A stretch of DNA of 64,000 nt from Lysinibacillus alkalisoli (GCF_014643595.1 NZ_BMJT01000001.1:372001-436000); one strand, 5' to 3'. Shown: positions 9,490-18,552, counted from the first letter of the stretch. A program made the numbers and translations. Notes: a model not told the origin generated them from the sequence alone.

Positions 9490-11304
9490 ATGCAAGGAAT
9501 TAAACATTGTATATGGCTCATGCTAAGTGTGTTTATTTTATTCTTTTGTATCACACCTAGTGCATTAGCAAATAGTGACGTAAAAGACGTTATTGAGGAT
9601 ATTGTTCAGTGGAAAAAACAAAAAGAGCATAAAGAGGGCGCAACCTATTTATTACAAGCGCCTTTTGTTGAGCATGCAGGGCAGGGAAATGTTGACTGGT
9701 ATGCTTTTGGCTTAGGGCGTGTTGGGATAACAGATGATTTTGTAACGTATCAAGCACTGCTACATAATAATGTGGCACAAAGATATGAGACAGAAGATAA
9801 ATTAAGTAAAACTAAAGCGACAGAGTGGCATCGTATTATTTTAGCAACTTTAGCAACAGGTGGTGACCCTACCCATATCAATGAAATCAATTTAGTGAAA
9901 GATGGTGTGTATGACCGCACGAACCAACGTGCTTTAGGTGCTCAAGGTATTAATGGTTGGATTTGGGGACTGATTGCCATTGACAGTATGCGTTATCAAA
10001 TACCTAAAGAAGCGGCTATTAATCGTGAAAGGATTCTCCAAAATATCATGTCGTTACAGCAAAAAGATGGCGGTTTTGCATTAAGTGAAGGCACAAGTGA
10101 TGTGGATTTAACAGCAATGGCTATTCAAGCATTAGCACCTTACTATAATGAAACGACATCACTGACGTATCACCAAAAGTATACACAACAAAAGCGAACT
10201 GCCACAGTAAGTGAAGTAGTAGATGAGGCATTAATGGTATTACAACAACTACAACAGCCAGATGGTAGTTTCACAAGTTATGGGCAAAGTAACACAGAAA
10301 GTATTGCTCAAGTGATTGTTGCATTAACATCACTAGGCCTAGCTCATGATGATGAGCGTTTTACACAACATGGTACGACATTGTACGAGGCATTGTTAAC
10401 GTATCAACAAAAAGATGGTGGTTTTATTCATGCTGCAAAATATGATGCTACTAATCCATCTTCACAACCAGATGAATCCAATGATATGGCGAGTGAACAA
10501 GCACTATATGCATTAGCTGCTATTATGCGTCAACAGCTAGGTTACCGCACACTATATGATTTGCGTCCAGAAATATCAGAGGATATTAAACAGCAAATTA
10601 ATGTGGTGAATGCACAAATTCAAGCATTACCACAAGTGCCAACGCAAGATCAAATCGCACAAGTATTGCAACAATATAAGCAAGTGCCTATTGAAGAACG
10701 TTCTTATGTTAACTCATTTGCCACTTTACAAAGCCAGTTGAGTCGCCACCAATTAGCTTTAAATGAGCCGCCTTTATGGGAGGCATATAATATTGCCACT
10801 CAAGGTAAGGGGAATGTGACATCACTTATGACAACAGCTAGTGAATCGTTAAGCATCGAGGTAGCAGAACAACAATTTGCCCAACTACCTAAACTGTTAA
10901 CGACAGAGCAATATGTAGATGTTATTGCTTTATTGCAAGTATTTGAAGAAGCAAATCGTCCACAAGAAGTGAAGCAGTTACAACAAATGAAAACAGAGAT
11001 TGAACAAATTCAATTAGAAATTGATGCCATTAATGAGGAGGTATTAGATAAATTATATCCGTTCTCCGCATTAACGCTAGATGATAAACACAATGTGGAA
11101 GCGATTGTAACACGGTACAACAAATTAGCACCTTATGATCAACAAAAGGTGTTGAGTCATGAGGATATCGAAAAATCCCAAGTGCAAATGAAAAATCTAG
11201 AACGAGCAAAATGGATAAAAGTTAGTTTGATTATAGTGAGCGGTTTATTAGCCATTATTGTAGTAGGGCGCATCATAAGGAGACGTATGAAACAGGAGGC
11301 GTAA
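9490..11304 (+). CDS. Membrane-anchored prenyltransferase/transcobalamin-like alpha-alpha barrel protein
   Basis: The ATG at 9490 is chosen over the one at 9481 because AAAGGA (9475-9480) then has a proper 9-base spacing; this gives 604 residues. There is a signal peptide ending near SALA. Residues about 90-355 hold the prenyltransferase/squalene-oxidase repeat pattern QKDGGF...DLTAMAIQAL, QPDGSF...ESIAQVIVAL, QKDGGF...SEQALYALAA. This alpha/alpha fold is shared with the N-terminal domain of transcobalamin and intrinsic factor. Residues about 370-570 contain helical repeats like those in the giant SLH protein. A C-terminal membrane helix (about 576-599) with an RRRMK tail anchors it. The gene lies between two DUF4430 genes, so the two halves of a transcobalamin-like receptor may be supplied by separate proteins. 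This functional reading is inference. Confidence 0.75.
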   Translation: MQGIKHCIWLMLSVFILFFCITPSALANSDVKDVIEDIVQWKKQKEHKEGATYLLQAPFVEHAGQGNVDWYAFGLGRVGITDDFVTYQALLHNNVAQRYETEDKLSKTKATEWHRIILATLATGGDPTHINEINLVKDGVYDRTNQRALGAQGINGWIWGLIAIDSMRYQIPKEAAINRERILQNIMSLQQKDGGFALSEGTSDVDLTAMAIQALAPYYNETTSLTYHQKYTQQKRTATVSEVVDEALMVLQQLQQPDGSFTSYGQSNTESIAQVIVALTSLGLAHDDERFTQHGTTLYEALLTYQQKDGGFIHAAKYDATNPSSQPDESNDMASEQALYALAAIMRQQLGYRTLYDLRPEISEDIKQQINVVNAQIQALPQVPTQDQIAQVLQQYKQVPIEERSYVNSFATLQSQLSRHQLALNEPPLWEAYNIATQGKGNVTSLMTTASESLSIEVAEQQFAQLPKLLTTEQYVDVIALLQVFEEANRPQEVKQLQQMKTEIEQIQLEIDAINEEVLDKLYPFSALTLDDKHNVEAIVTRYNKLAPYDQQKVLSHEDIEKSQVQMKNLERAKWIKVSLIIVSGLLAIIVVGRIIRRRMKQEA

Positions 11305-11306
11305 TA

Positions 11307-11843
11307 ATGCGTAAAGATTTTGTGGTTTTGGGCTTTATTGGCTTAATTATTGCCTTCCTTATCTCAGGTACAAAAATACAATCTGTAGAAGAATATTATT
11401 TGACGCATGTAGACGACATTACTCCTGATGCTGAGACGGTAACGTTAACTATTTTAAATGATAGAGCTTATGCGGAGCGCGATAAAATTCCTCCAGAAAT
11501 CCATCCTTATTTAACGGCAGATGGTGTGGTTTTAGGTAAAACCACGTATGTTTTACGGGACGGTGATACTGTTTTTGATGTGTTAAACCGCGCTACAAGG
11601 CATGAGCGTATACAAATGGAATATCAAGGCGCTGATTTAAACATTTATAACAGCATATATATTCAAGGAATTAACTATTTATATGAGTTTGCTTGTGGGT
11701 CACTGAGTGGTTGGATGTATAGTGTGAACGGCGAATTCCCAACAAAAGGCGTGAGCCAATATGCTGTGAAAAACGGGGACGACATTATATTTCGTTATAC
11801 ATGTAATTTAGGTAAAGATATTGGTCATGATGAATTTGAGTGA
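11307..11843 (+). CDS. Small membrane-anchored DUF4430 protein
   Basis: This protein of 178 residues starts at an ATG after an ACAGGAGG site, 2 bases downstream of the previous stop. One hydrophobic helix (about residues 5-22) is followed by an extracellular domain. The C-terminal half is a compact DUF4430 module: a DGDTVFDVLNRATR helix, then SGWMYSVNGEFPTKG and FRYTCNLGKDIG. It is essentially a membrane-tethered single transcobalamin-C-like domain, directly upstream of the ECF T component. It has only one membrane segment, so it is not an ECF S component. A role in passing a ligand to the transporter is inferred from position. Confidence 0.75.
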   Translation: MRKDFVVLGFIGLIIAFLISGTKIQSVEEYYLTHVDDITPDAETVTLTILNDRAYAERDKIPPEIHPYLTADGVVLGKTTYVLRDGDTVFDVLNRATRHERIQMEYQGADLNIYNSIYIQGINYLYEFACGSLSGWMYSVNGEFPTKGVSQYAVKNGDDIIFRYTCNLGKDIGHDEFE

Positions 11844-11848
11844 GGTGA

Positions 11849-12724
11849 ATGGCTACTGTGCACGCATTTCGTACATTACATCCTATTATTTTAGTGTTAT
11901 ATGTGTTGGGTGTTAGTGGCATTATTTTTTTTATTAACCCAGTAGTGAGTTTCTTCGCTTTAATGGGGGCAAGTGTCTATTTTAGCCTACTTGTTGGTTT
12001 GCCTAAACTATTGCGCGAATATGGCTTTTATCTTTGGGTAGGTATATGGATGATTTTAAGTTATAGCATGTTTACACATAATGGTAAGACGCCATTATTC
12101 TTTCTGAATGACCAAGCAATTACGTATGAAGCCACGTATAAAAGCATTGTGCTTGCTGTTGTCGTACTTGCGGTTAGCTTTTGGTTAAAGTGCTATAGTC
12201 TCATTTTTACATCAGATAAAGTGTTGTTTTTACTAACCAAATTGTCAACTAGGCTGGGATTGTTATGTACGTTAAGTATACGTTTTATTCCGCTATGTAA
12301 AGCAGAGTTTAAGGCGAAACAACGTGTGTTAAAAGCAAATGGGTATTATCAAACGACCAGTTATACGGATCGAGTAGTAAGATGGCTCAAAGTATATTGG
12401 TATGTAATCACTTATACTTTTGAACATGTTTTTTTAACAAGCGCCATTATGCGTAGTAAAGGCTATGGGTACACTAAAAAGCGCAGTCATTTTCACCTTT
12501 TTACCTTTCACAAAAAAGATGGATGGTTTTTATTAAGTATGCTAGCGCTAAGTGGTTGCATTGTTTTATGGCATCAACAATATCTCTTTTATTATTACCC
12601 TGCGATCAAGCCATGGGCAATGACTTGGTATGGTGCAACAGTTGTAGCTTTATACTTTTTACTGCCTTCATTATATGAAGCGAAGGAGGTTACACAATGG
12701 CATTACTTACAATCAAAAATGTAA
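11849..12724 (+). CDS. ECF transporter transmembrane (T) component, CbiQ/EcfT family
   Basis: This 291-residue integral membrane protein has about five hydrophobic segments and a cytoplasmic helical region. Two family-typical stretches are visible: the STRLGLLCTLSIRFIPL to KAKQRVLKANGYY coupling region, and SAIMRSKGYG, which matches the short Ala-Arg-Gly motif that contacts the ATPases. The ATG lies only 1 base after GAGGTG; the GTG at 11858 (9 bases later) would be better spaced and is an alternative start. The reading frame overlaps the ATPase gene by 28 bases. EcfT joins a substrate-specific S protein to two ATPases; no S protein is encoded nearby. Confidence 0.85.
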   Translation: MATVHAFRTLHPIILVLYVLGVSGIIFFINPVVSFFALMGASVYFSLLVGLPKLLREYGFYLWVGIWMILSYSMFTHNGKTPLFFLNDQAITYEATYKSIVLAVVVLAVSFWLKCYSLIFTSDKVLFLLTKLSTRLGLLCTLSIRFIPLCKAEFKAKQRVLKANGYYQTTSYTDRVVRWLKVYWYVITYTFEHVFLTSAIMRSKGYGYTKKRSHFHLFTFHKKDGWFLLSMLALSGCIVLWHQQYLFYYYPAIKPWAMTWYGATVVALYFLLPSLYEAKEVTQWHYLQSKM

Positions 12725-14295
12725 GTTATCACTATGATGGTGAGCGCTTGCTAAAAAATATAACAAGTGAAGTAGATGAAGGTGATTTTATTACTTTATT
12801 TGGCCCAACAGGGTCAGGTAAATCAACATTATTAAAAGCATTGAAACCGGCGTTAGCAAGTGGTGGAAAGTACGAAGGGGTAATTCAATTTAAGCAACAG
12901 CCTCTACATCGAGCAACACTTGCTACAGAGCTAGCTATTGGCTATGTAATGCAAAATCCTAATGACCAAATAACGATGGAGTATGTCTGGCAAGAATTAG
13001 CTTTTGGTTTAGAGAATAGTGGCATTGCACTACCAATCATGAAACAAAAGATTGCTGAAGTTACACATTTTTTAGGCATACATGCTTTACTGCATCATAA
13101 GACGGAGCAATTATCAGGCGGTCAAAAGCAACTGGTTAATTTAGCAAGTATTTTAGTAACAGACCCTGTCTTATTATTATTAGATGAACCAACTGCACAA
13201 TTAGACCCTATTGCTTCAGAAGAGTTTTTGCAAATCGTTGCTAAAGTAAATCGAGAGTTAGGTATTACTGTAATAATAGTAGAACATGCCCTTGACCAAG
13301 TTTTATGGCTGAGTAATCGCGTATGGTATATGACAGAAGGCGCTTTACTATTTGACAGTACACCACAGCAGATCGCACAACAATTATCGGGTGATATGGT
13401 ATGTGCATTGCCTACAGCAACACAACTCTATCTTCGATTAGTCACAGACGGCGAGCAACAAGTACCATTAACCGTACAACAAGGGATAGCTATGTTACAA
13501 CAATACTCAGTAAAACAGACGATGGTAAATAAACCATCGCCTCAACAACAAGTACCATATTTACAGCTCATAGACTTATATTTTAAATATGACAAAAAAC
13601 AAGAGGATAAAATCAAAGGATTATCTTTAGTAATAAAAAAAGGTGAAATTTTTTCGATAATTGGCGGCAATGGTTCTGGCAAGACAACGTTGTTAAATTT
13701 ATTAGCAGGTGCAAGTCGACCTTATAAAGGAAAAATATTATTAGAAAATATGCCATTGAAAAAGACAAAACAGCAGATCGCTTTATTGCCTCAAAAGCCA
13801 AGCTTATTATTTTTGCATAATACAGTAGCAGAGGAGTTAGCTGCCACAGCCATGACGGAAACCGCACTACAGCAATTTACGGAGTTATTTAATATTCAAG
13901 CGCTGTTACAACGTAATCCATTAGATTTAAGTGGTGGCGAACAACAAAAAGTAGCTTTAATTAAAGTGTTAGCGCAAAATCCTGACTTTTTATTATTGGA
14001 TGAACCAACAAAAGGAATGGATGCGCCAACTAAACATCAGGTTATTCAATTATTACAACAATATAGTAGGGCAGGAACAACAATCGTTATGATTACGCAT
14101 GATATGGATGTAGCTGCAACGGTAGCGGATCGTTGTGGCATGTTATTTGATCATACTATTGTTAGCGTTTCAGATACCACAACGTTTTTTACAACAAATC
14201 AATTTTATACAACAGCTAGTCGTAGAATATCACGGCGTATATTGGCGAATAGTATTACAATACAAGATATTTTAACTTGCTATGGAGGTAAATAA
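12697..14295 (+). CDS. Fused double ECF-type ABC ATPase (EcfA-EcfA')
   Basis: This single 532-residue chain contains two complete nucleotide-binding domains. Domain 1 (about 1-225) has Walker A GPTGSGKST, Q-loop YVMQNPNDQ, signature LSGGQKQ, Walker B LLLLDEP and H-loop VEH. Domain 2 (about 285-500) has GGNGSGKTT, LLPQKPS, LSGGEQQ, FLLLDEP and ITHD. The 'NPNDQ' Q-loop is typical of ECF/cobalt-type ATPases. All catalytic motifs look intact in both halves. The RBS GAAGGAGG lies inside the 3' end of the T-component gene, so translation is probably coupled. It would power import by the adjacent T component. Confidence 0.88.
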   Translation: MALLTIKNVSYHYDGERLLKNITSEVDEGDFITLFGPTGSGKSTLLKALKPALASGGKYEGVIQFKQQPLHRATLATELAIGYVMQNPNDQITMEYVWQELAFGLENSGIALPIMKQKIAEVTHFLGIHALLHHKTEQLSGGQKQLVNLASILVTDPVLLLLDEPTAQLDPIASEEFLQIVAKVNRELGITVIIVEHALDQVLWLSNRVWYMTEGALLFDSTPQQIAQQLSGDMVCALPTATQLYLRLVTDGEQQVPLTVQQGIAMLQQYSVKQTMVNKPSPQQQVPYLQLIDLYFKYDKKQEDKIKGLSLVIKKGEIFSIIGGNGSGKTTLLNLLAGASRPYKGKILLENMPLKKTKQQIALLPQKPSLLFLHNTVAEELAATAMTETALQQFTELFNIQALLQRNPLDLSGGEQQKVALIKVLAQNPDFLLLDEPTKGMDAPTKHQVIQLLQQYSRAGTTIVMITHDMDVAATVADRCGMLFDHTIVSVSDTTTFFTTNQFYTTASRRISRRILANSITIQDILTCYGGK

Positions 14296-15234
14296 ATGGA
14301 ACAACAATCTCAAAAAGTAATTGCTGAAGTAAATAAAGTGATTAATGGTAAAGAAGATGTAATTACTAAAGTATGGACAACGATTTTAGCACAAGGTCAT
14401 ATTTTATTAGAAGACCATCCAGGCGTAGGTAAAACAACATTAGCTAAAGCATTTAGTAAAGTATTAGGCTTACAATCCAATCGCATACAATTTACACCAG
14501 ATGTAATTGCATCAGATGTGATTGGTTTTACGATGTTTGATAAGCAGCAAAATACCTTTGTTTTTAAAGAGGGGGCAGTGATGTGTAATTTACTACTAGC
14601 AGATGAGATTAATCGTACTTCAGCTCGAACACAATCCGCTCTATTAGAAGCAATGCAAGAACATCACATTACAGTAGATGGCCAAACGTATGCGCTACCT
14701 ACGCCATTTATTGTGATGGCAACACAAAATCCCTTTGGTGCACTAGGTACATATCCGCTACCTTTAGCTCAACTTGACCGTTTTATGGTGCGCTTGAGTA
14801 TGGGGTATCCAGATTTTGAGGCACAAGTGGCACTGTTACGCAATCGACAACAACAAGACCCTATGGCACAAATTCAAGCCGTTTTAACACAATCGCAAGT
14901 GATTGAACTCCAACAACAAGTAAATCATTTACACATTCACGATAATATACTTACGTATGTGACAAAGTTAACAGAAGCTACACGTAATCACGAAGCCCTC
15001 ACACAAGGTATTAGTCCAAGGGGAGCTTTAGCGATTTGTCAGATGGCTAAGGCACATGCCTTTGTACAAGGAAGAAGGTTTGTAATACCAGAAGATGTTC
15101 AGGCAATTTGGGAAGCTACAATCATTCATCGCCTTGTTTATCGCGATATTTTAAGTGAGCAACAATGTAAATCTATTATTCAAGCGATCTTACAAACGAT
15201 AGAGACACCAGATCAGGCAGATATTACATTATAG
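14296..15234 (+). CDS. MoxR-family AAA+ ATPase
   Basis: This protein of 312 residues starts immediately after the ATPase stop codon, with GGAGG before its ATG. It has Walker A EDHPGVGKTT (about 38-47), Walker B LLLADEINR (about 98-106), sensor region ATQNPFG and a C-terminal lid helical region. MoxR ATPases act as chaperone-like partners of proteins with DUF58 or VWA domains. Here the DUF58 gene follows directly. Being fused to an ECF transporter cluster is less usual and suggests it helps assemble or activate a surface or membrane complex. Confidence 0.88.
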   Translation: MEQQSQKVIAEVNKVINGKEDVITKVWTTILAQGHILLEDHPGVGKTTLAKAFSKVLGLQSNRIQFTPDVIASDVIGFTMFDKQQNTFVFKEGAVMCNLLLADEINRTSARTQSALLEAMQEHHITVDGQTYALPTPFIVMATQNPFGALGTYPLPLAQLDRFMVRLSMGYPDFEAQVALLRNRQQQDPMAQIQAVLTQSQVIELQQQVNHLHIHDNILTYVTKLTEATRNHEALTQGISPRGALAICQMAKAHAFVQGRRFVIPEDVQAIWEATIIHRLVYRDILSEQQCKSIIQAILQTIETPDQADITL

Positions 15235-15245
15235 GGGGTAAGGTG

Positions 15246-16220
15246 ATGACGCTTCGCGCAAGTGTAGTAAGTCTAATATGGCTTATTAGCTTAATCATAT
15301 ACGCTGTTTTTGTACCTTCTCGCTTATCATTAATACTGCTCATTTTAACAATGATGTATTTGGCATGGCTGTTTCTAACGTTACGCTATCAAACGAAAAA
15401 AGTGCATATGGCGTTACAAATGTCGAGTGAGGTGGACGAACAGCCCTATGTAGTGTTCACTAATCATAGTAAATTACCTGTCTATCACATGGCACTTCAA
15501 TATAAAGTAACACATCAATATACGGGTGAAGTTATAACAGATGAGATTACGTTATCATTAAAGTCACAAGCACAACAACGTGTCGCATTACCTATAACAG
15601 CATCATGGTATGGTATGGCAACTGTACAGACAACACATCTTACGTATTACGATGCCATCCATCTCTTTACACAAAGACGTAGTTTGCAAGAGGCTGGTAT
15701 TTTATTTCTTTTGCCTTCGATTGCTAATGTAAACAAAGCCATTAGTGCAGCGATGTATCAAGCAGAGAATGAGCAAAATATTATGGCACACCAAATGACA
15801 GATGGCACACATTTTAATGAAATTAAATTATATCAACCAGGTGATGCTGTCAAAATGATTCACTGGAAAGTATCGTCAAAACTAGATGATTTATATGTGA
15901 AGCGTTGGGAAGCTGAACAGGAAGAAAGATTAGTTATGTCGATTGATACAACAACAATCGCTAATGATATTACACGTTACAATAAATTGATTGAACATGT
16001 ATATGGCTATTTGCACACAGCTATTAATTATCAAAAGCAAGTGGACTTCCTTCTTTATTTACAAGGGTGGGAGCACACGCTTGTTGAGCATGAGCACCAG
16101 GTCATGTTATTAATAAAAAAAATAATGGCTTGTACAAAAGATGAGCTAATGCATCACTCGAGCATGCTGTACCAACAAGAGGATGCCATGATTATAAAAG
16201 TAAGTGGTGAGCAAATATGA
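15246..16220 (+). CDS. DUF58-domain membrane protein
   Basis: The ATG at 15246 is preferred to the GTG at 15243, as AGGGGG (15233-15238) then lies 7 bases upstream; this gives 324 residues. Two adjacent hydrophobic helices lie at the N-terminus (about 5-47), then a beta-rich domain, then the DUF58 signature GTHFNEIKLYQPGDAVKMIHWK (about 190-212) and a VWA-like end region. DUF58 proteins almost always pair with MoxR ATPases, as here. The stop overlaps the next start by 4 bases (ATGA), which implies translational coupling with the transglutaminase-like gene. Confidence 0.85.
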   Translation: MTLRASVVSLIWLISLIIYAVFVPSRLSLILLILTMMYLAWLFLTLRYQTKKVHMALQMSSEVDEQPYVVFTNHSKLPVYHMALQYKVTHQYTGEVITDEITLSLKSQAQQRVALPITASWYGMATVQTTHLTYYDAIHLFTQRRSLQEAGILFLLPSIANVNKAISAAMYQAENEQNIMAHQMTDGTHFNEIKLYQPGDAVKMIHWKVSSKLDDLYVKRWEAEQEERLVMSIDTTTIANDITRYNKLIEHVYGYLHTAINYQKQVDFLLYLQGWEHTLVEHEHQVMLLIKKIMACTKDELMHHSSMLYQQEDAMIIKVSGEQI

Positions 16221-18343
16221 CAATTCAATCATTGCTATTAATCTATAGTTATCTCGCATTGTGGTTATTAGCTATGCAGGCTATTATTCTTCCAAAGATA
16301 TCTATGATGGCGCCACTCTTAGTTACAGGGATTGCCGTTATCATATACTATGTATTTAAACGTAAAGGACTGCTTATCTTTTTAGCATTATATGGGGTAC
16401 TCATTTTAGGTACATGGGAAGCATTTAAAAATGATATGAGCATAACGTTAAATGCGATTGCCATGATGATAGCAGAACAACGTTTCTGGTTAATCCCTTT
16501 ACTTGAAGTCAGTGACAAACAATTGTTTACAGGATTTTTCGTAGGGGCAGTGGCTTTATTATTGTTGACCCTTTTAATCGAAACTTTTATGAAAAGACAA
16601 GCAAGCTCGTTTATTGTAATGGCTAGTATTGTTTTTATTATTAGTATCGTATTAGATCGTGCGGGTGTAGCTATTTTTACAGTATTACTGTATGGCATGA
16701 CGTTATATCTCATAATGGTAGTACGTAATAATAAGGCAATGTTACGTTATAGTTGGCTAGTCCCCACATTAATTGTGGTAATTGGTTTGACAAGTATGAC
16801 TTGGGTTAATATGGGCGAATCCACTGTAGCTTCTTCTATACAAGAGAAGTTGATCAGCCAGTGGTCGAGTTTTAGGTATGGCAATAAAGCGCCTTTACCA
16901 GATGGCAAGTTACAACAAACACAACCAAAGGCAACAACAAATACAACGATGTTAGAGATTGCTACTGAAAACATACGACCGATGTACTTAAAAGGATTCA
17001 TTGGCTCAACGTATCAAAACAACGAGTGGCACTCATTATCAGGCGGTCAGTATTTACAAAGACAGGCAGTGTTTGAACAATTATTACAGCAAGGCTTCAA
17101 TGCACAAACTCAGTTTTATATGTTAACAAATACGACGCAACCAGCAAAATTAAATATTGCGAATCGTAATGCAAATCGTCATTATTTTTATACCCCTTAT
17201 GAAGCTAATCAAGTATTGACGACCTCTGCAAAAGAAGGTACAGCTTATACAAGTGGTATTAAAGGTGAACGTAATTATCAATGGCTAATAAGTGAGACGC
17301 CTTATTATCAATATCCACAAGTGGCTAAACAAGTGTATGCCAAACAAGATGAGGCATACTTAGCTAAGGAAAGTCATTATAATGCCTATGTATATAAAAA
17401 TGAGACGGTAGTGAGTAAGGAAGATAAACAATTGCTCACTACCCATTTTCCGGCTATTACAACAAATGAAAAACGTTTAAGTTATGAGCAAGCAACACAA
17501 CTTGTATTACAACAAGTAGAGGATACATTAACTTATGATGAGCAAAAATTCCCTGTTCAAGATAATATTTTAGCAGGGCTGTTAGCGCAACAATCAAGCG
17601 GTTACGCAGTACATTATGCCACGATTGCTACCTTGCTTTATCGTACATTAGGCATTCCTGCTCGCTATGTTGAGGGGTATGTTGTCACGTTAGAGGATAC
17701 GTTAAGTAAAGGGATCGCTACAACAAAAATCCCTGCTAAAAATGCGCATGCTTGGACGGAGATTTATATTGATCAATTAGGTTGGATGCCAGTAGAGGTC
17801 ACACCACCATATCGTAAAATAATGCCAGAAATCGAACATGATGAAACAACGACTGTGCCAGATCCTAAAGAAGCATTATCAAAAGAGGCAGAAGGACCAC
17901 CTGAGGAATTAAACGAGCAATTCATTCAACAAAATGAATTACCGCCTCAAGAGAAAGAACCAGAACAGAAAAAAATGCCTATTAAAATATGGCTAAGTAT
18001 GCTTGTTTTATTGCTTATAATTTTACTTGGCATTTGGCTATATCGCAGACATAAATTAAGAAAAATCTTACGTTTATCTCCGAAGTTTGCGACAACAACA
18101 CTTTATTTAAATACATTTTATATGTACCAATCTATGCATAAAGCAACGACATTACAACAGTGGTCTCAAGGCGAAAAAATAGCACCATACTACAACATGT
18201 ATTTAGGAGCACAATATGGCGAACTACCAATAACGGATGAGGATAAGCAACATATGTATGCATTTTATAAAAGTGTAAGAACTACCATATGGCAGCAGGC
18301 AAAATGGTATCAAAAAATAAAACTAGCTATAACATATTATTAA
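16217..18343 (+). CDS. Transglutaminase-like membrane protein with catalytic Cys replaced by Ala
   Basis: This 708-residue protein has the layout of the TgpA/YebA type: six or so N-terminal membrane helices (about 1-200), an extracellular region, a transglutaminase-like core (about 430-540), an acidic/Pro spacer, one more membrane helix (about 590-612) and a cytoplasmic DUF4129-like tail. In the core the family's catalytic segment normally reads GYCxHFA; here it is GYAVHYA, with codon GCA (Ala). The partner His (NAHAWTE) and Asp region (YIDQLGWMPVEVTP) are kept. The protein is therefore probably a non-catalytic transglutaminase fold, perhaps a peptide-binding or scaffold element. It is translationally coupled to DUF58. 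Confidence 0.85.
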   Translation: MTIQSLLLIYSYLALWLLAMQAIILPKISMMAPLLVTGIAVIIYYVFKRKGLLIFLALYGVLILGTWEAFKNDMSITLNAIAMMIAEQRFWLIPLLEVSDKQLFTGFFVGAVALLLLTLLIETFMKRQASSFIVMASIVFIISIVLDRAGVAIFTVLLYGMTLYLIMVVRNNKAMLRYSWLVPTLIVVIGLTSMTWVNMGESTVASSIQEKLISQWSSFRYGNKAPLPDGKLQQTQPKATTNTTMLEIATENIRPMYLKGFIGSTYQNNEWHSLSGGQYLQRQAVFEQLLQQGFNAQTQFYMLTNTTQPAKLNIANRNANRHYFYTPYEANQVLTTSAKEGTAYTSGIKGERNYQWLISETPYYQYPQVAKQVYAKQDEAYLAKESHYNAYVYKNETVVSKEDKQLLTTHFPAITTNEKRLSYEQATQLVLQQVEDTLTYDEQKFPVQDNILAGLLAQQSSGYAVHYATIATLLYRTLGIPARYVEGYVVTLEDTLSKGIATTKIPAKNAHAWTEIYIDQLGWMPVEVTPPYRKIMPEIEHDETTTVPDPKEALSKEAEGPPEELNEQFIQQNELPPQEKEPEQKKMPIKIWLSMLVLLLIILLGIWLYRRHKLRKILRLSPKFATTTLYLNTFYMYQSMHKATTLQQWSQGEKIAPYYNMYLGAQYGELPITDEDKQHMYAFYKSVRTTIWQQAKWYQKIKLAITYY

Positions 18344-18366
18344 ATGAGAAGATAAAGATAACAGAT

Positions 18367-18398
18367 AGCATGGCTAAAATTTTAGCTGTGCTTTTTTT
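18367..18398 (+). terminator. Rho-independent terminator after the surface/ECF gene cluster
   Basis: A stem (18367-18376 with 18383-18392, two G-T pairs) with core GGCTAAA..TTTAGCT is followed by CTTTTTTT. It closes the transcript that ends with the transglutaminase-like gene. Confidence 0.8.
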
Positions 18399-18508
18399 GA
18401 TTTGTATCATGAATAGTTAAAATTAACAGAAAAATATAAAACAACGACATAACGTAGAAAAAATGGTTTTGTGAGCGCAGTATGCATGGTTATTGATCAA
18501 ACTTTACA

Positions 18509-18537
18509 TTGCAATTATTATGGTATTCCTTTAAAAT
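18509..18537 (+). promoter_or_regulatory. Candidate sigma-A promoter of the thiolase operon
   Basis: TTGCAA (18509-18514) and TAAAAT (18532-18537) are separated by 17 bases. The predicted start of transcription lies a few bases before the palindrome at 18553-18566. Confidence 0.55.
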
Positions 18538-18552
18538 AAAACAAAAGGAGAA

